From positions 9,716,652 to 9,780,651 of the forward strand of contig OY718805.1 of NCBI GenBank assembly GCA_963070105.1: DNA of 64,000 bases. Direction: 5' to 3'. Below are positions 32,635 to 45,311 of this stretch, piece after piece. The position numbers and the translations under genes were made by a program. The stretch is from Litomosoides sigmodontis (Eukaryota; Nematoda; Chromadorea; Rhabditida; Onchocercidae). The notes beneath the pieces are model-generated. The model worked only from the letters and a program-made list of their open reading frames with translations. It ran no database searches and had not been told where the DNA came from. Each line of letters opens with the position of its first letter. The stretch's first letter is position 1.

Positions 32635-34371
32635 ATCTCCTGACCTAAGACTGTCTGAAATTGAATTGAAAATTTTGAATGACTTTCAAAATTATAGAGT
32701 TACGACTTCATTGCATCGATAACGATCGATTGATTACGCAACAAAGACGACTAAAAAGCACAGATTGACTGTTGGATCAGTACTTAATAAAATATAAATA
32801 TACAAAACTACGAATGCATCCCTTTTCTGAAATAAAATCACGGCATTAACCACCAGTTTGAATTTATTCCTTTGTCGCCTATTATTTGCTTTCAAGGTGA
32901 CCAATTTGTAAGTAATCACTATTAGTTGTCACAGATAGAAAACCAACACAATTAAAACACATATCTATCTACAAATAACAATCAGTCTCAGGACTTGCTT
33001 TTTACATGAGCAATCCCTAGCACTATTGAGAGTATTGAACAGCACACACTTGTCGCCACACATACTAAACTATAAGATCCGAAACATGATCAGTGCGATG
33101 AGTTTCCTTCTCGGTAAAATAGAAAAATATAGGTGACATGGAATGCTTGATGATGTCATACGCATGTTCGGTTACTTTACAGAGTACCTATCTTAGTTCC
33201 GTGTTCTTCGATTGATATTAATAAGCAACAAGTTTCTATAATCTCGAAAAAATGGCATGTTTATTTTTTATATATCGTAAATTACTCCTTTCTGAAACAG
33301 ACAACTTCTGCACAATAAATCCCATATAGTATTCCATAATGATTCCAATCCTAACTTATGTTCGCCATCATTAAAGACAAACTGAAGTAATATGGATAAA
33401 CGATATACCTATGTTTCGTTCTATTTTTGTTCCTATGCTTTCGCCATTCAAGAACTAAATAACTTGACCATTCAGGATTACATTACAGAAGCAATCAGAA
33501 AGGCAGTCCACCTCTGAAAATAAAAATGTACCACGCAAAAGCGCTATGACACTATATAACTTACCAACAAACCTACCTACATCCACTTCGCCATCTCCTT
33601 ATTTGTAACATATACAGTACGTCCACCAATCGACAGAATACTTGCGAGCACCATCTGTTTTAAAATAGTAGGATAGTATTGGAATTAAACCTCCAACAGA
33701 TATAAATGATGTGTGCAATATTTCAAATCTATTTTAATAACAACAAAAGAATCACCGACAGCAAAAAAGAGAAAATACCCTTCCTGACAATTCTGTGTCC
33801 TAAGCTCCAAGTACTTCGAATCAACAAATTCACTTGTCGACTGCGAAACAATTCTCAAAAATAAAGAAATATAAAACAAACCATAATTCATAGATGCATT
33901 AAACCTTAACTCCACAAACTGAATCTACGAACTACTAAATATATCACTTTTAGTTATCATTAAAATTTTTGATTCAAGGCAATGAAGCTTATTTCATGTT
34001 AAACCACTCGAAACAACACCTTTACGACACTGAAAACTCTTTGCATTTATACGTTAAATACAGCAGATCAAAAAACAACGAGAATCAGGTAATCACAGAA
34101 AGCCACGCTCGAATTTCAAACACATCTGTGCAGTAGTTTTCTACACTTACACTATATTAAATCCTATACACTGCAGATGTCATATTTCAATCTGATAAAT
34201 TAATCAGTCTTTCATCACAATCTTCCATATTTTAGAGCAATGTACTGTTCTTACTCTATTCTAACGGAAACAGACATACAAAGTAATCACACATTGCACA
34301 AAGCAAGTAAGAAGTATATGTTGCAACAACTTCAGATAACAGAAAAAACTGCAAACATTCTGCGTAATAAA
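32635..34371. other. intergenic, ARL2 to NBR1-like gene
   Basis: Both flanking genes are on the minus strand. Contains the ARL2 3'UTR and NBR1-like upstream region. A weak coding-like patch on the minus strand near 33785-33865 has plausible splice borders but no recognisable homology. The sequence is otherwise non-coding. Confidence 0.5.
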
Positions 34372-35914
34372 TTAATCGAAAGTAAATAACCGACTGGAAA
34401 TATCGGTACATAGCCAGTCAATTGCTTCAAGAAGATTTTCGCCAGTAAATGCACTACATCCAAATATATTCCAATGATGCGACTTCAAGTTACGCAAACC
34501 CAACAACTGTAACTTCAGATGACGTTCAATTAACGGAAATAATTCTAAACTGTACAAAAATGATACGTAAATTGAGAATTAAGCTGCGAAGTACGATTTA
34601 TTGAATTAATTAATCGTTGCGCAAGTTGGTCCGCAGAACCTATTTGTGGAAAAAAGGGCCTTTGATTAAAGAGTGGTCTTTGACACGCCCAATCCTTTGC
34701 CACTGCTGGGGTGGCGGTAGGGCTGCAGAGACATTTTAGTAACTTCCATATGTTCGCGACGAAATTCATACTCTAAAAACGAATGAAAATTCCATGGGAG
34801 AAAAACGAAAAATCTGTAACCTGCTCAATTTCCTCTGAGCTTGCGCTAGACGATAAATCTTGTTTGTTGGCAAGAACTAAGAGTGATGCTCCAGCTAACC
34901 TTTCTTCCACCTTAAAATTAGTTAAATTCAAATTCGCATACATAATAAATGTGGAAATAACTAAATCTAAACCAATGCTGAAAGAATTAGAATCAGTATT
35001 TTCAATCACAAATAAATTCAAAACTATCATGCTACACTACCACTGCTGTTTTGTTTTATTTAAATGATTAAGGAAATATAAGAAATTTGTAATATTCTAC
35101 TACAAAAATTATATGAATGGCATGAAACCGCACCAGTAATGAACCAAGCTCATGTTTACAATCATGCATTCTATCAATGTCAGCTGAATCAACAACCCAT
35201 ATAACACCGTCTGTTTGTTCGAAATAATTTCGCCAATAAGACCGCAAACTTTTTTGTCCACCAACATCCCACATGTTCAACTTCATATCTTTGTATTGCA
35301 GTGTTTTGATGTTGAAACCTGTATGAATAAACACCATGTAATCTCAAGTCCTCTAACATTAGCAAGGGAATAATAGTAACAATAATAGTAATAATAGTAA
35401 CAATAAAAATGTTGACCAATATCACTGGTCATATCTCGCAAATTTGCATGCGTGGAACGAGATTCAACAATACTGGAGCAGAACGTCATGTTATAAATCA
35501 TGTATTTTAGAAAAAATATAATCTATGAGACATCAACAAGTGAGTAATTCTACCTAAATAGCTTGAAAGCTTATGCGATTTAATGTTCTTTTCAGAAGTA
35601 AATGTCGTCATCGCGAGATTAATTGAATGACCTAACGAAACTTGTCTAAGAAATTTGGAAAATAAATATACTTGGAAAAGAACCAAATAATTAGTCAATG
35701 TAAGTCGCTGACCAATTATACAAATTAGCAAAACCAAAAGTTACGGTGCTCGTAAAAGCATGAACATACCAAACGTTGGTGCAATTTCATTGATTTCTTC
35801 ACCATTTAGCTTCCTCAGTATGGTAGTTTTCCCACCATTATCTAGACCAAGAACTAATATTCGGAGTTCCTTCTCCTTTAAACGTTGTTTTCTCAAAATT
35901 GTAAGCAAACCCAT
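34372..35914 (-). CDS. evl-20: ADP-ribosylation factor-like GTPase ARL2
   Basis: Four exons in phase encode 184 aa, exactly the length of human ARL2: 35914-35770, 35318-35134, 34910-34821, 34506-34372. P-loop GLDNGGKTT (23-31; vertebrates have Ala where this has the first Gly), switch II WDVGGQ, guanine-specificity motif NKQD, and C-terminal [17 protein letters not shown] and DISSRLFT are all diagnostic of ARL2 rather than ARF. ARL2 works with tubulin-folding cofactors and effectors such as PDE6D/UNC119, and the worm orthologue evl-20 is needed for microtubule-dependent processes. A strong acceptor (ATCTTTTAG) at 35942 lies 27 nt before the ATG, fitting trans-splicing. It sits 377 bp downstream of eIF3g on the same strand, as in C. 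elegans, where evl-20 (F22B5.1) and eif-3.G (F22B5.2) are neighbours. Confidence 0.95.
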
Positions 35915-36291
35915 TCAAGCACTTGAGCTCCACTCTTTGTCCTAAAAGATACAATTTATAGCATATATCATCAAAAACATTAGAATAATAGTAAAAACAC
36001 GTTCCACACGCAAATTAAAAAAACATCGCAGCTCATTCTTTTTGTTTTTCATACTTCAAGCTACAGAATTTGTAAATGATAACATAATGATCACAAAAAA
36101 TGCCTCATTATACTTTTATAACTTCTCAAACAAATACTGAGGGAGACTTTATCACAGAAATCACACAAAAAAATCAAGGCTATTGTATACTTTATTCAAA
36201 TCACAATCACCATAGGTTAATACAACCACAACAAAAATCATAGGATGCTAAATCCATTTATCTTCGAAAACACAACTGTTGAAGAACACTA
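35915..36291 (-). promoter_or_regulatory. intercistronic region of eif-3.G/evl-20 operon
   Basis: On the minus strand it holds, in order, the eIF3g 3'UTR, an AATAAA at 36196-36191, about 250 nt of AT-rich sequence and a trans-splice acceptor TTTTAG ending at 35942. This is the expected arrangement for cleavage/polyadenylation of the upstream gene and spliced-leader addition to the downstream gene. Positions 36112-36291 also form part of the 191-bp inverted repeat. Confidence 0.6.
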
Positions 36292-36302
36292 TTAATTGTT
36301 TG
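36112..36302 (-). repeat. inverted repeat arm 1 (eIF3g terminal exon/3'UTR)
   Basis: 191 bp whose reverse complement equals 37961-38151 at every base I compared. This arm covers the last codons of eIF3g (from within the Pro codon), the stop, the whole 3'UTR with its AATAAA, and about 80 bp beyond. It is presumably the original copy because it is functional gene sequence. Confidence 0.95.
36191..36196 (-). terminator. poly(A) signal, eIF3g
   Basis: AATAAA on the minus strand 96 bp after the eIF3g stop. It is repeated in the inverted copy on the + strand at 38067-38072, where it lies antisense within intron 2. Confidence 0.7.
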
Positions 36303-38738
36303 GCCTGAAATAAGGAAAGAGTCGTTTAGGAACTTTATCGGAAATATCATTTCTCTGAAAGCTGATTCTGTTTCTCAGCAATGAGGCTAACAAGATGCAG
36401 CTGTCAATACCCTTTGCCAGCCTTACCAGCTGGTCGTAGCACCGGTCAACAATAGAATAACTTATTTTATGTTGCAGAATTAATACACACAAACCTTGTC
36501 CATTCAACTTTCAACACAAGGTGGTCCAACTTATATCCATTCAATTTCTGTATTGCAGCTTCCGTTTGACTTCGATGTTCAAATGTCACAAAAGCGAATC
36601 CTTTCGGCTTATTCGTGTGTTTATCTTTCGCAATAAAGACGCGATTTACCGTACCCACAGTACCAAACAAACCACGAAGTTCCTAAAATCAACAGCCGTT
36701 TCCTTTCTGAAGTTTTATTTTAACCGGCTTCAAAAGAAAAACATTAAACCTGCAAAACTGCAAATGCCACGCAAGAATTATTCTAAATAATAAAATTCAA
36801 GGTTCGAAATAGTGAAAAATAAACCAACCACTTCATCGCACTCCTCAGGTAAATTTGTAACTCTGCATGTGTTTTCTTCGGATCTCCTTTCTGCACCGCC
36901 TGTAATCGCCGGACGATCTCCACGCATCCCCGGCGCTACATACTTCCCTGAACCCGACACCGCTGGACCAAGTTTTGTATCTTTCTCTTTACTTTCTAAA
37001 TCCTCTTCATCATCTTTCGCATACATCGATTTGTATGGACAACTTACGGACCAATGTTCGTCCGACTGAAACCGAGTTCAAAATTTAAGTTAGTTTGCAT
37101 GTACCTCAATTAATGGAACTAGTCTAAGAGGACCAAAACTACTAAAATCTTACCAAATATGCATTTAACCCACCGTCTTATATAATTTCTTTGAAATTAA
37201 ATGGAATGACTCTAACCCTCGGGGCACTATGACGCCAAAATTTTACATCCTATTCATAGAATCTGAAATAACCAACTTTGCAATAGCGACAATGAGTGAA
37301 TGACGCTCCGGCAGTAGCTGTGACCTTTGTTCCTTCATCACCGATGTCGAGTTGTTGCTAAAATATACTTGTTGCACTTCCAGCCATTTTAAATCTATAA
37401 AAATGCAAAAAAACAAGCTATGTGAGAGAGACAGACTAGTTATCACTTACTTCACCAGCACGATTCCTAATGAATTGCATTAAGACTTCATCAGCAACGT
37501 AAGTTGTAGACACATGTGGCCCAGGGCCATCATTCTTACACTGTCCGAATTTCCTCCATTTTTTTCGTTCTGCTATTGTTTTTGATACCTTTTTCGTTAC
37601 AACTTTAAAAGTTGTTACAACCTGCAATGTGTATATAAATAGCATAAAACTAAAATTTATTCCAGATTTGTTGCGTTTACGGATCGGCACATCTTATACG
37701 ACTTACATAAATTCGAAAATTTTCACTTTTAACTTATCTTCTATTTATTAACAGTTATAGTTCACTATCACTCGTTAACTGATATAACTAACCTTATATT
37801 TGCCAGTATCATCAGATATAATATCAGTAATAATTTTGATACCATCTTTTGTTGATTCATGGGCCCCGCCCAGAGCTAAAACAAATCGAAAGAGTTACAC
37901 AGCAAAAGAACTTCAAATTAGAAATCACATCTGAAATATTTCTCTAAATATGTAAAAGGACAAACAATTAATAGTGTTCTTCAACAGTTGTGTTTTCGAA
38001 GATAAATGGATTTAGCATCCTATGATTTTTGTTGTGGTTGTATTAACCTATGGTGATTGTGATTTGAATAAAGTATACAATAGCCTTGATTTTTTTGTGT
38101 GATTTCTGTGATAAAGTCTCCCTCAGTATTTGTTTGAGAAGTTATAAAAGTTTACATACTTCGAGAAAATATTTCAGTTATCTTTAAAGCGTTATAATTA
38201 CACATGTGAAACGCTATTCAATAACTTTACGATTTTCTCCAACACAGGCCAAACTACTATGTATGGTAATCCTATCGCTGTACAGGATCAATTAACATTA
38301 AATTGACAAGAATCTTAAGATATATACACATATGCATCCGACATTCGAATTACCACACTCTTCTTGTATAAAATACATTCCTTCGATTCCACAAGGAGTT
38401 TAGGAAATTAATTACACTCACATAAACATAAAATGACCACATAAAATACACAAAACAATCGGAGTAACTTACTTTCTTGTTCAACTGCTTCAGCCCAGCT
38501 ACCAATAGCCGAAATAGAACTTCTGCAATGAATAAGTAGCAGCTACATAAATATTAATACACAACAAAATTAAAATAAAGGGATTTTCACACAGCCGTCT
38601 CCAAAATTTTCAACTGCTGTTAAGAATGCATTGAAGATTACTCAACTGCATTAAATTTGTCAGATATACTGCAAATGATAAGATAATAACTCACAGATTA
38701 GGAAGCTGAGGTGTAGTACTTGCTGTTGTCACAGACAT
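36292..38738 (-). CDS. eif-3.G: translation initiation factor eIF3 subunit G
   Basis: RNA-binding subunit of the eIF3 complex that helps scanning and 40S recruitment. Eight exons in phase give 288 aa: 38738-38695, 38522-38473, 37875-37793, 37621-37451, 37357-37277, 37065-36829, 36682-36495, 36304-36292. The N-terminal part keeps SWAEAVEQE and ERKKWRKFG. A CCHC zinc knuckle (CRYCK joined to SDEHWSVSC) is split by intron 5. The C-terminal RRM runs from CRVTNLPEEC through GLFGTVGTVNRVFIAKD and KGFAFVTFEH to DHLVLKVEWTRPNN, the usual eIF3g end. The final exon has only 13 coding nt. A trans-splice-like acceptor (ATTTATTTCAG) precedes the ATG by 17 nt. Intron 2 (38472-37876) contains an inverted copy of this gene's own last exon and 3'UTR. 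It is the upstream partner of ARL2 in a probable operon. Confidence 0.95.
37961..38151 (+). repeat. inverted repeat arm 2 inside eIF3g intron 2
   Basis: 191-bp exact reverse complement of 36112-36302, separated from it by 1,658 bp that contains exons 3-7. The match stops sharply at both ends (one mismatch then brief chance similarity). There is no poly(A) tract, target-site duplication or transposon signature at the edges. Confidence 0.95.
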
Positions 38739-39039
38739 TTATCTAGATAATTGATCTGAAATAAATAACAAAATAGCAAAGAGCCAATTGAGATGTCATG
38801 AGCAATAAGTTATGGCAAATCTTGAAAAAGATTAAACGGTTCTATGAAAACTATGCACAACATAATTCAACATTTATACCTACTAAGCCTAGAACCTCCA
38901 AAATCGTATATAATTAGCAATGCACAGAGCAAAGCATGACTTATAATAGAGGGGCGTATTAACTGCTATTCTGCTATCAATTTTGTGTCTTTCCAGATCC
39001 ATTACTTAATAATCCCGTTGCAATAAAAATGATTAGTTG

Positions 39040-39142
<103 letters not shown>

Positions 39143-39287
39143 TTACTTAGCAATTTATAGTCTGCAACAAATCGATGCTGATGACAACTAAGTATGCTTG
39201 ATTTTTTATGTAACTACTCTATTCGATGAACTGCATTTTTCCATGTAATCGCTCAGTCATGTCTATAATACCACTTCGCACAAACTA

Positions 39288-39305
39288 CACGTGCTTGGGC
39301 ACGTG
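39288..39305. promoter_or_regulatory. paired CACGTG E-boxes upstream of eIF3g
   Basis: Two palindromic CACGTG hexamers at 39288-39293 and 39300-39305, separated by CTTGGG, about 550 bp upstream of the eIF3g ATG. CACGTG is the classical site for Myc/Max/Mondo/TFEB-type bHLH-zip factors. Chance occurrence of two this close in AT-rich DNA is low, but function is untested. Confidence 0.4.
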
Positions 39306-39322
39306 AGAATTAGCACCCTCAA

Positions 39323-39339
39323 CCCCCCCCCCCCCCCCC
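39323..39339. repeat. C17 homopolymer tract
   Basis: Seventeen consecutive C residues (G17 on the minus strand) in a locally GC-rich patch (about 39290-39420) within an AT-rich gap. It could form an i-motif/G-quadruplex. The length may be imprecise because homopolymers are error-prone. Confidence 0.95.
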
Positions 39340-40380
39340 AGTCTCCCACACCGCAAGAGATACAGCAAACACCACGCATCCCTAAACGTCCGCACAAATC
39401 ACCCCACGCAAACCGAAAGTAGAACATGATGCCTGTTCAAAACGGTTTACATCAGAGTGGTATAAATGTACACTCTGATTATGCAACAGACCAATCTCTA
39501 TGTGAATGAATTCATGCACCTGCTTCTTTATTAATTAGTAAGTAGAAATTGCAAAGATTTAATTGAAAAATATACACATCCTAAGCCTGACAATAACAAT
39601 GTTATATTACGTACTTCATCGCAAAGACCAACGAAATCAAAAATGTTAAAATTTAGGTAAAAAAAGTTCGTCGACTCATTGATACTATGAATAAAATATT
39701 AAAAAAATGCAGTTACTAGCAAAGATTTCAATAGGGGAAGCTATTTTAATAACAAATCATAAGTAGCACTAGGATCATAAATATTCAACAGTTATTTCGA
39801 ATGAAACTAAAAGGTAATGACTATGAAACCAATTTTCCAGTAAATATTCCATCAAATTTTGTGAAATCTTTATTGGCATTTTAAAATATTTGACAAAAAT
39901 TCATGTCATTAAATATTTTTTTAGGGAACATTTTGCTAAATGCTCCAGTCATGTTATAATCATGTGAAAAATGACCCCTCTCAAAATGTCCCATTTATTA
40001 TTTTAATATCCCATCAAAATACCACTGGCACACGCCAATTCTGGTTTCTTCCAGCTTAAGAAGAACAGTTTCACTGAACGTATTTACAAAATGGCAGAAA
40101 TTTAATTGTTTTTCTAACCTATAAAACATCCTCAACTACTCAGACCAGACCAGAGCACTCATCAGTCATTGGTCAGAGGAAAAGTAAATTGGACAGGTAT
40201 GATTGCATTACAGTGCTAAATCAGCAACAACAATAATAATAAAAGCAACAACAGTTTTAAAAAAGCGCAACAAGCAATGTTGCAGCAATAACTGCTGATC
40301 GACTGTTTGGCCTCATTTGCATATGATATGCTGCAATGTATAAGTAAATACTTGTGAATGATAATCCTCCGTGTAATTCC

Positions 40381-40417
40381 ATCTCCCTCCCTCTCCCTCC
40401 CCCTCTCTCTCTCTCAG
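40381..40417. repeat. CT-rich microsatellite
   Basis: CTCCCTCC and CTCT units on the + strand, simple polypyrimidine sequence. Similar GA/CT runs occur at 41252-41270 and 42213-42232. Confidence 0.8.
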
Positions 40418-43400
40418 GTAACAATGCACGCTAGTTCCTCATTACTCTATTGCTGTTCAATAATACTTATCCGGTCATCTCTCTTATGAGTGTTAGTATC
40501 AAAAGGAAAGTAACGAATAAAATTCACTGTTTGATGAACGAATTTTAAAGGAAAGGTGAAAATTTCACGCCCAAAAAATTGTCTATTACTGCGGAATGAA
40601 GGAAATGATCTATATTTTCAGCCATATCAATTACAGAATGTAATTTACATATTTTACAAAATTACAAGACGCAGAAGACCACCGAGTGGAATATGTGTGA
40701 AATTCCATGACCACTGAGTCTTGTCGGACAAAGCACACGCAATGTGTGAATATGTATAAAGTGTATTTACATAGTTATCACATCACTTTTACTGTAATAA
40801 ATGGATGTCAATAGAGGATGTCTATCTAATTTACCGTACACTTTGAAGGAAAGGAATTTTTAAATGAAAAATTAACATCTGTTTTAACGGAAAGGAAAGA
40901 AACGGATGTGCTGTACTTCAGGACGACTTTCCACAAGGTGAAACTAATAAATGGACAGAAAATGGACACAAACAAGTGGCATTTACGTGAAGTGAGGAAG
41001 GCGTAAGTGAGGTCGAGTAGAAGGTCGGTCCCTAGCAAATCGTACGCAAACACACACACAGTCGATCGATAAATGTCGCTTATCTGATGTGCAATTGAAC
41101 TGCACGACCTTGGAATTGTTGAAGCGGAACACAGTGAAGCGAACTGAACTTAAGGGACTTGTGCCTGAGCTTCGCGATCGAACTACCGGGCATCATTGGC
41201 AGGGTGGTCATTGGCAGGTGACGTTTACTTAGTTTTGATACGAGAGAAAGAGATAGAGAGAGAGAGAGAGCGAAAGTTTAAGAGTAACGAACACTCATTC
41301 TGGTTGCGTGAGATGAACTCTACTAGAAGAGGAAGCAATCTATCGGAATGTCTGGTGGAATGGTTCCGAACTGCTTGACCTCAAGGTCAGCTACACATCA
41401 CACACACACAGTGCGCACTTCAACAACGTGCGCCGTCTGAGCGCTCACTCAACCGACAATTGCTCGCTCGTTCAGCATCAGAATTTCATCCTCTCAGACT
41501 AACACTCCTCGATTGTTCAATGTGCACTGCTGAATTGATGAATGGATCAATTTCCGTAAATTAATTTCCCAACTATCTTATTAAATCACAATTTGAAGAT
41601 CATGAGGAGAATGATAGTTTAACTGTCGTCAGACGCACTGTTCCGAAACCCATTTGTGTGATGCGACAATTCACTCAATCACTCAGATGCTTAACTGTTC
41701 AAAAATTTCACTAATTTCAATTCACTAAAACACCTCAAATGATGTCAGTTGGTAGTACTGAGTTAGAGCATTTTTTTTAGCTCCGAAAAATTAATCATAC
41801 CTTCTACTCTTCAGGATTCAAATTTCAGAAGTGAACACTCTTCTCTTCTCTTCAAAAATTTCCCTTATCAGAAAACAGTTATCCAACTGATATTCTTGAC
41901 ATCCACTTGATAAGTGCAATTTTTGAATTCCGTACTTCCGACTTCACTACCGCATAAAATTCTATACAAATAAAACTTTTGCAAAAGAAGAAGCAAAAAT
42001 TGAAATGAATTTGAATGTGAGATGATGATCGTTGGGATTGCTGAGGGCTGAGGGCGATCGATGTCATTTCACCATTTCACCGAAAAATTTTGATCAGTTT
42101 GACTAATATGCCCATTGATGTGAATGAGGTATGAAACGAAAGTGAAGAAAATAAGATATGAATGATTGGAATTTAAGAGAAATTTAACATTTGAAATTTA
42201 GAAGTGTGTTTGAGATAGAGAGAGAGAGAGAGGACAGACAGTAAGTGATATTTGTCGTTGTAGCGATCAGAATGGGAAATATTTTGAAGAAAATAGGCAA
42301 AAAAAAGCAATTTCACAAGAACAACTACTGGAAAAGAAGAAAAAAAAAAGAAGCAATGAGAGTGAAATTTCATTTCCATTATGAATAACGAATTCTCAAG
42401 TTGAGATAGTGATTTCACATCACGATAACCTGAGAAGTTCATCAAATGATCAATCATTTATATGCCACCCTAACTACCATAACTATAATTACTGATCGAT
42501 TAAAATTTAGAAAAGAATAAGCAAATAATTGAATGCAAATTATTCTTATATTTAAAAGTTTTAAAATTTGCACAATCAGTGAAATTAATTTATCAAATGT
42601 TTTTTAGTTCAATATTTGAAACTGGTTCAGTCGGATATGATGAAAAGTTTTACCATTGCATGCTAATAATGTTGTTATTTGATCAGAGTTTGTGCAGACA
42701 ATTACTGTTGTACAATGGGATAGTTTTTCGAAAATTTCAAGTCAAACGAAGTCGGCAAAGTTTTTCTTCACAAAAATTCAATATTCTTTGCCGCTTATCC
42801 GATTGTGTAAAGTTACAATAAGTTAGGGTGCTGACTGAAAAATTTTTTTCTTTTTTTTTCTCCGATCACTTCAAATTATACAACTTATCCGAACGCTTGT
42901 TTGCTTCGGAAGAACTGATAACGAACGAAAGCTGAACTTCGGCTAATTTATTTCATTTAATTCTTCGTCATTTCTCCCTAACTTTTTCCTACAAATTTTA
43001 TTTCACTTTTTTTTTTTAAAAAATGGTATGGTAACGAATTTGTTGCGGGAAGGAAATCGAATGATTTCTGGGTAAGTGTTGAAAATGACTGCTCTTTTAA
43101 CGGAACGGAATAATTTTGCAGAAATAGGTAAATATGTTGAAATGATGCCGAAATACAGTAAAATTCCATCCGGAAGACATCAATCGTTTTTTGCCATCCG
43201 GTCCTCATGGAGTACTATAGGGATTGAATGAATTGAAATGATTCATTGTCTTTTTTTGGTTCGGGAAATTGGAGGGCGAGAGGTAATTAATATATGGTAA
43301 TAATTGGAAACGATCAGTAATCAGTGCTGGTGATGTTGCTACAACTATCATTAATTAAAATTTTAATTAAAATTTTTTTTGAAAATAAGAAGAAATTTCA

Positions 43401-44559
43401 CAAATTGCAGTATTTTTTCTATTTATATATAAAATGGTTTATTTGTGGGGAAAAAAGCTATGCAAAAGTAATGCATAAACTTTCGATTTCTTTTTCGCTT
43501 TCGTTTATTTTATACGAAATGAGAATATTTGAGAAGAATTTTACAGTTTTAAGAATGTTTTTGTCCTTTTTTTTTTGCTTTACTGCTATTCTTTTGAAAA
43601 CTATTCACTTGCATTTCAATTTCTTTTCTCTTTATCTTCCCATCTCTCCCTCTCTCTCACTTTGATTTGAAAAGCCTAAGCGTGTGATAATTCCATGAGT
43701 ATTGATAATTCAAAAAATTAATATGACAGTTAGAAAATTACAGCATATAAAATGATAAAAGGTAGGTGAAATTATTGCTATAAATGATAAATGATGAACA
43801 CTTCAAAAAAAAAATTTTTTTTTAATTAAAATATTACAATAAAGTGATGGGGGCATATTTGATACAACGAAAGGAAATTTAACAGATTTATTTCTTTCAG
43901 GTTAATAATGATGATTCAGTTTTGACAGAAATAAAAAAAAAAGTAGCAAAGGAAGAGAAAGTGTAGAAGCGTAATTTGCATCATTCCTCTGTTCGAGAAA
44001 TTAATTTCTCGTTTAAATAGGACAAACAGCCAACGAAATGCCGCACCACTGTTTTGGCATTAACACATTCCGCACCTCCTGAAATGTCCTAATGTCTTCA
44101 GCATGCAATTAAACTAGTTATAATTTGAAAAATAGGAAAATTTAAAAACAAAAAAAAAAAATAATGCACGCAATTCTAACAACAAACCAACATCTCTCTC
44201 ATCAGCAAATGCTAGGTAATTTATTTAAAAAAAAAAACTGTTAAAATTAATAATAAAAACAAATTACAGCGCCGTTTTCTTTAGTCATTTTGAGGAAAAG
44301 AAACATTTTCATGCAAATATTTTATTTTTATTTTTTGAATAATTCAAAATAGCAACACAAATACAAAACTCAATAGCACTGCCATTTGCGTTGTGCGCAT
44401 TAAATGTGATCATTCAGGTTGATCACTCGCTTGCATTAATTGATTAATTTATGAAAGTCAATAATGCATTGTTAATTACAAATTAAAATTTCACCCTATT
44501 TTGCTATTTCAAACAAAACATGCAAAAATATGCAAAATTACTTCTTGTTTCTCTCCCTC

Positions 44560-44620
44560 TTCTCCCACTCCTTCTCTCACTCTCTCCCTCTCTCTCTCTC
44601 TCTCGCGCGCACGCGCTCTT
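44560..44620. repeat. CT microsatellite ending in CG-alternating run
   Basis: CTCT/CCCTCT units ending in an alternating purine-pyrimidine CGCGCGCACGCGC, about 700 bp upstream of the AGL start. The alternating run is Z-DNA-prone. No gene is associated. Confidence 0.8.
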
Positions 44621-45311
44621 CTATTTTTCTTCAAGTATTACTATCCACAAGCTATGATGTTGCTTTGAAAAATTAGCACGTCAAAATCTCTCCTCACACT
44701 TCACTCACTCATCCTCCTCCTCCTCCTCATCCACCATCAAACACATCCGCACAAAGCGGTAAATGAGCAAACAGATCGACGATGTGAAATTTTTTTAGCG
44801 AAATCGATTAGTTTAGTTTGAAAATCACTGCCTATCACAAATGCTTGCTTTGAAAATGCTAAAACTAAATTTCTCTTCCTCCCTCTCCTCTTTCATTCTT
44901 TCCTGTTAAATTCCTATCTTTCTTTTCTCAGTTTTTCCGGTTTCCGTTTTCTTATTGATTCAGTGACATTCGTTCTTCTGTCCCTGTTTTTTCGCTTTCA
45001 TTTAACCGTTCTCTTCCTTCTGCAACAAAAATTAAAATTGAATGAATGCATGAAATCGTAAAGGTGAAATTATAGATTGATCGGTTTCTTCTTTCTTTTT
45101 TTTTTGAACAAAAATGTTACTCAATGTTTTTTGCTATTTAATGGCAAAAAAAATAATTCAAAAAAATATTTAATAAATTTATTTGGCAAGCAGTGTGCTC
45201 TTCAACGTTACCAATTTTTCAAGTTTCATTGATCATTATCATCTTCTCTGCTTATGTAATTTTAGCTTACAGTTGCGTTTTTTTTCACTTTCATATTCTC
45301 AACTATTCACT

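Noticed and set aside
33685..33915. Minus-strand 76-aa ORF between ARL2 and the NBR1-like gene
   Set aside because: Hydrophobic, AT-driven composition and no recognisable domain. One inner patch has splice-like borders, but nothing links it to a gene.
36521..37069. Plus-strand ORFs opposite eIF3g exons
   Set aside because: Antisense shadows of the RRM and linker exons.
37961..38151. The inverted intronic copy as a processed (retroposed) eIF3g fragment
   Set aside because: It extends beyond the likely poly(A) site and lacks a poly(A) tail and target duplication. A DNA-level inverted duplication fits better.
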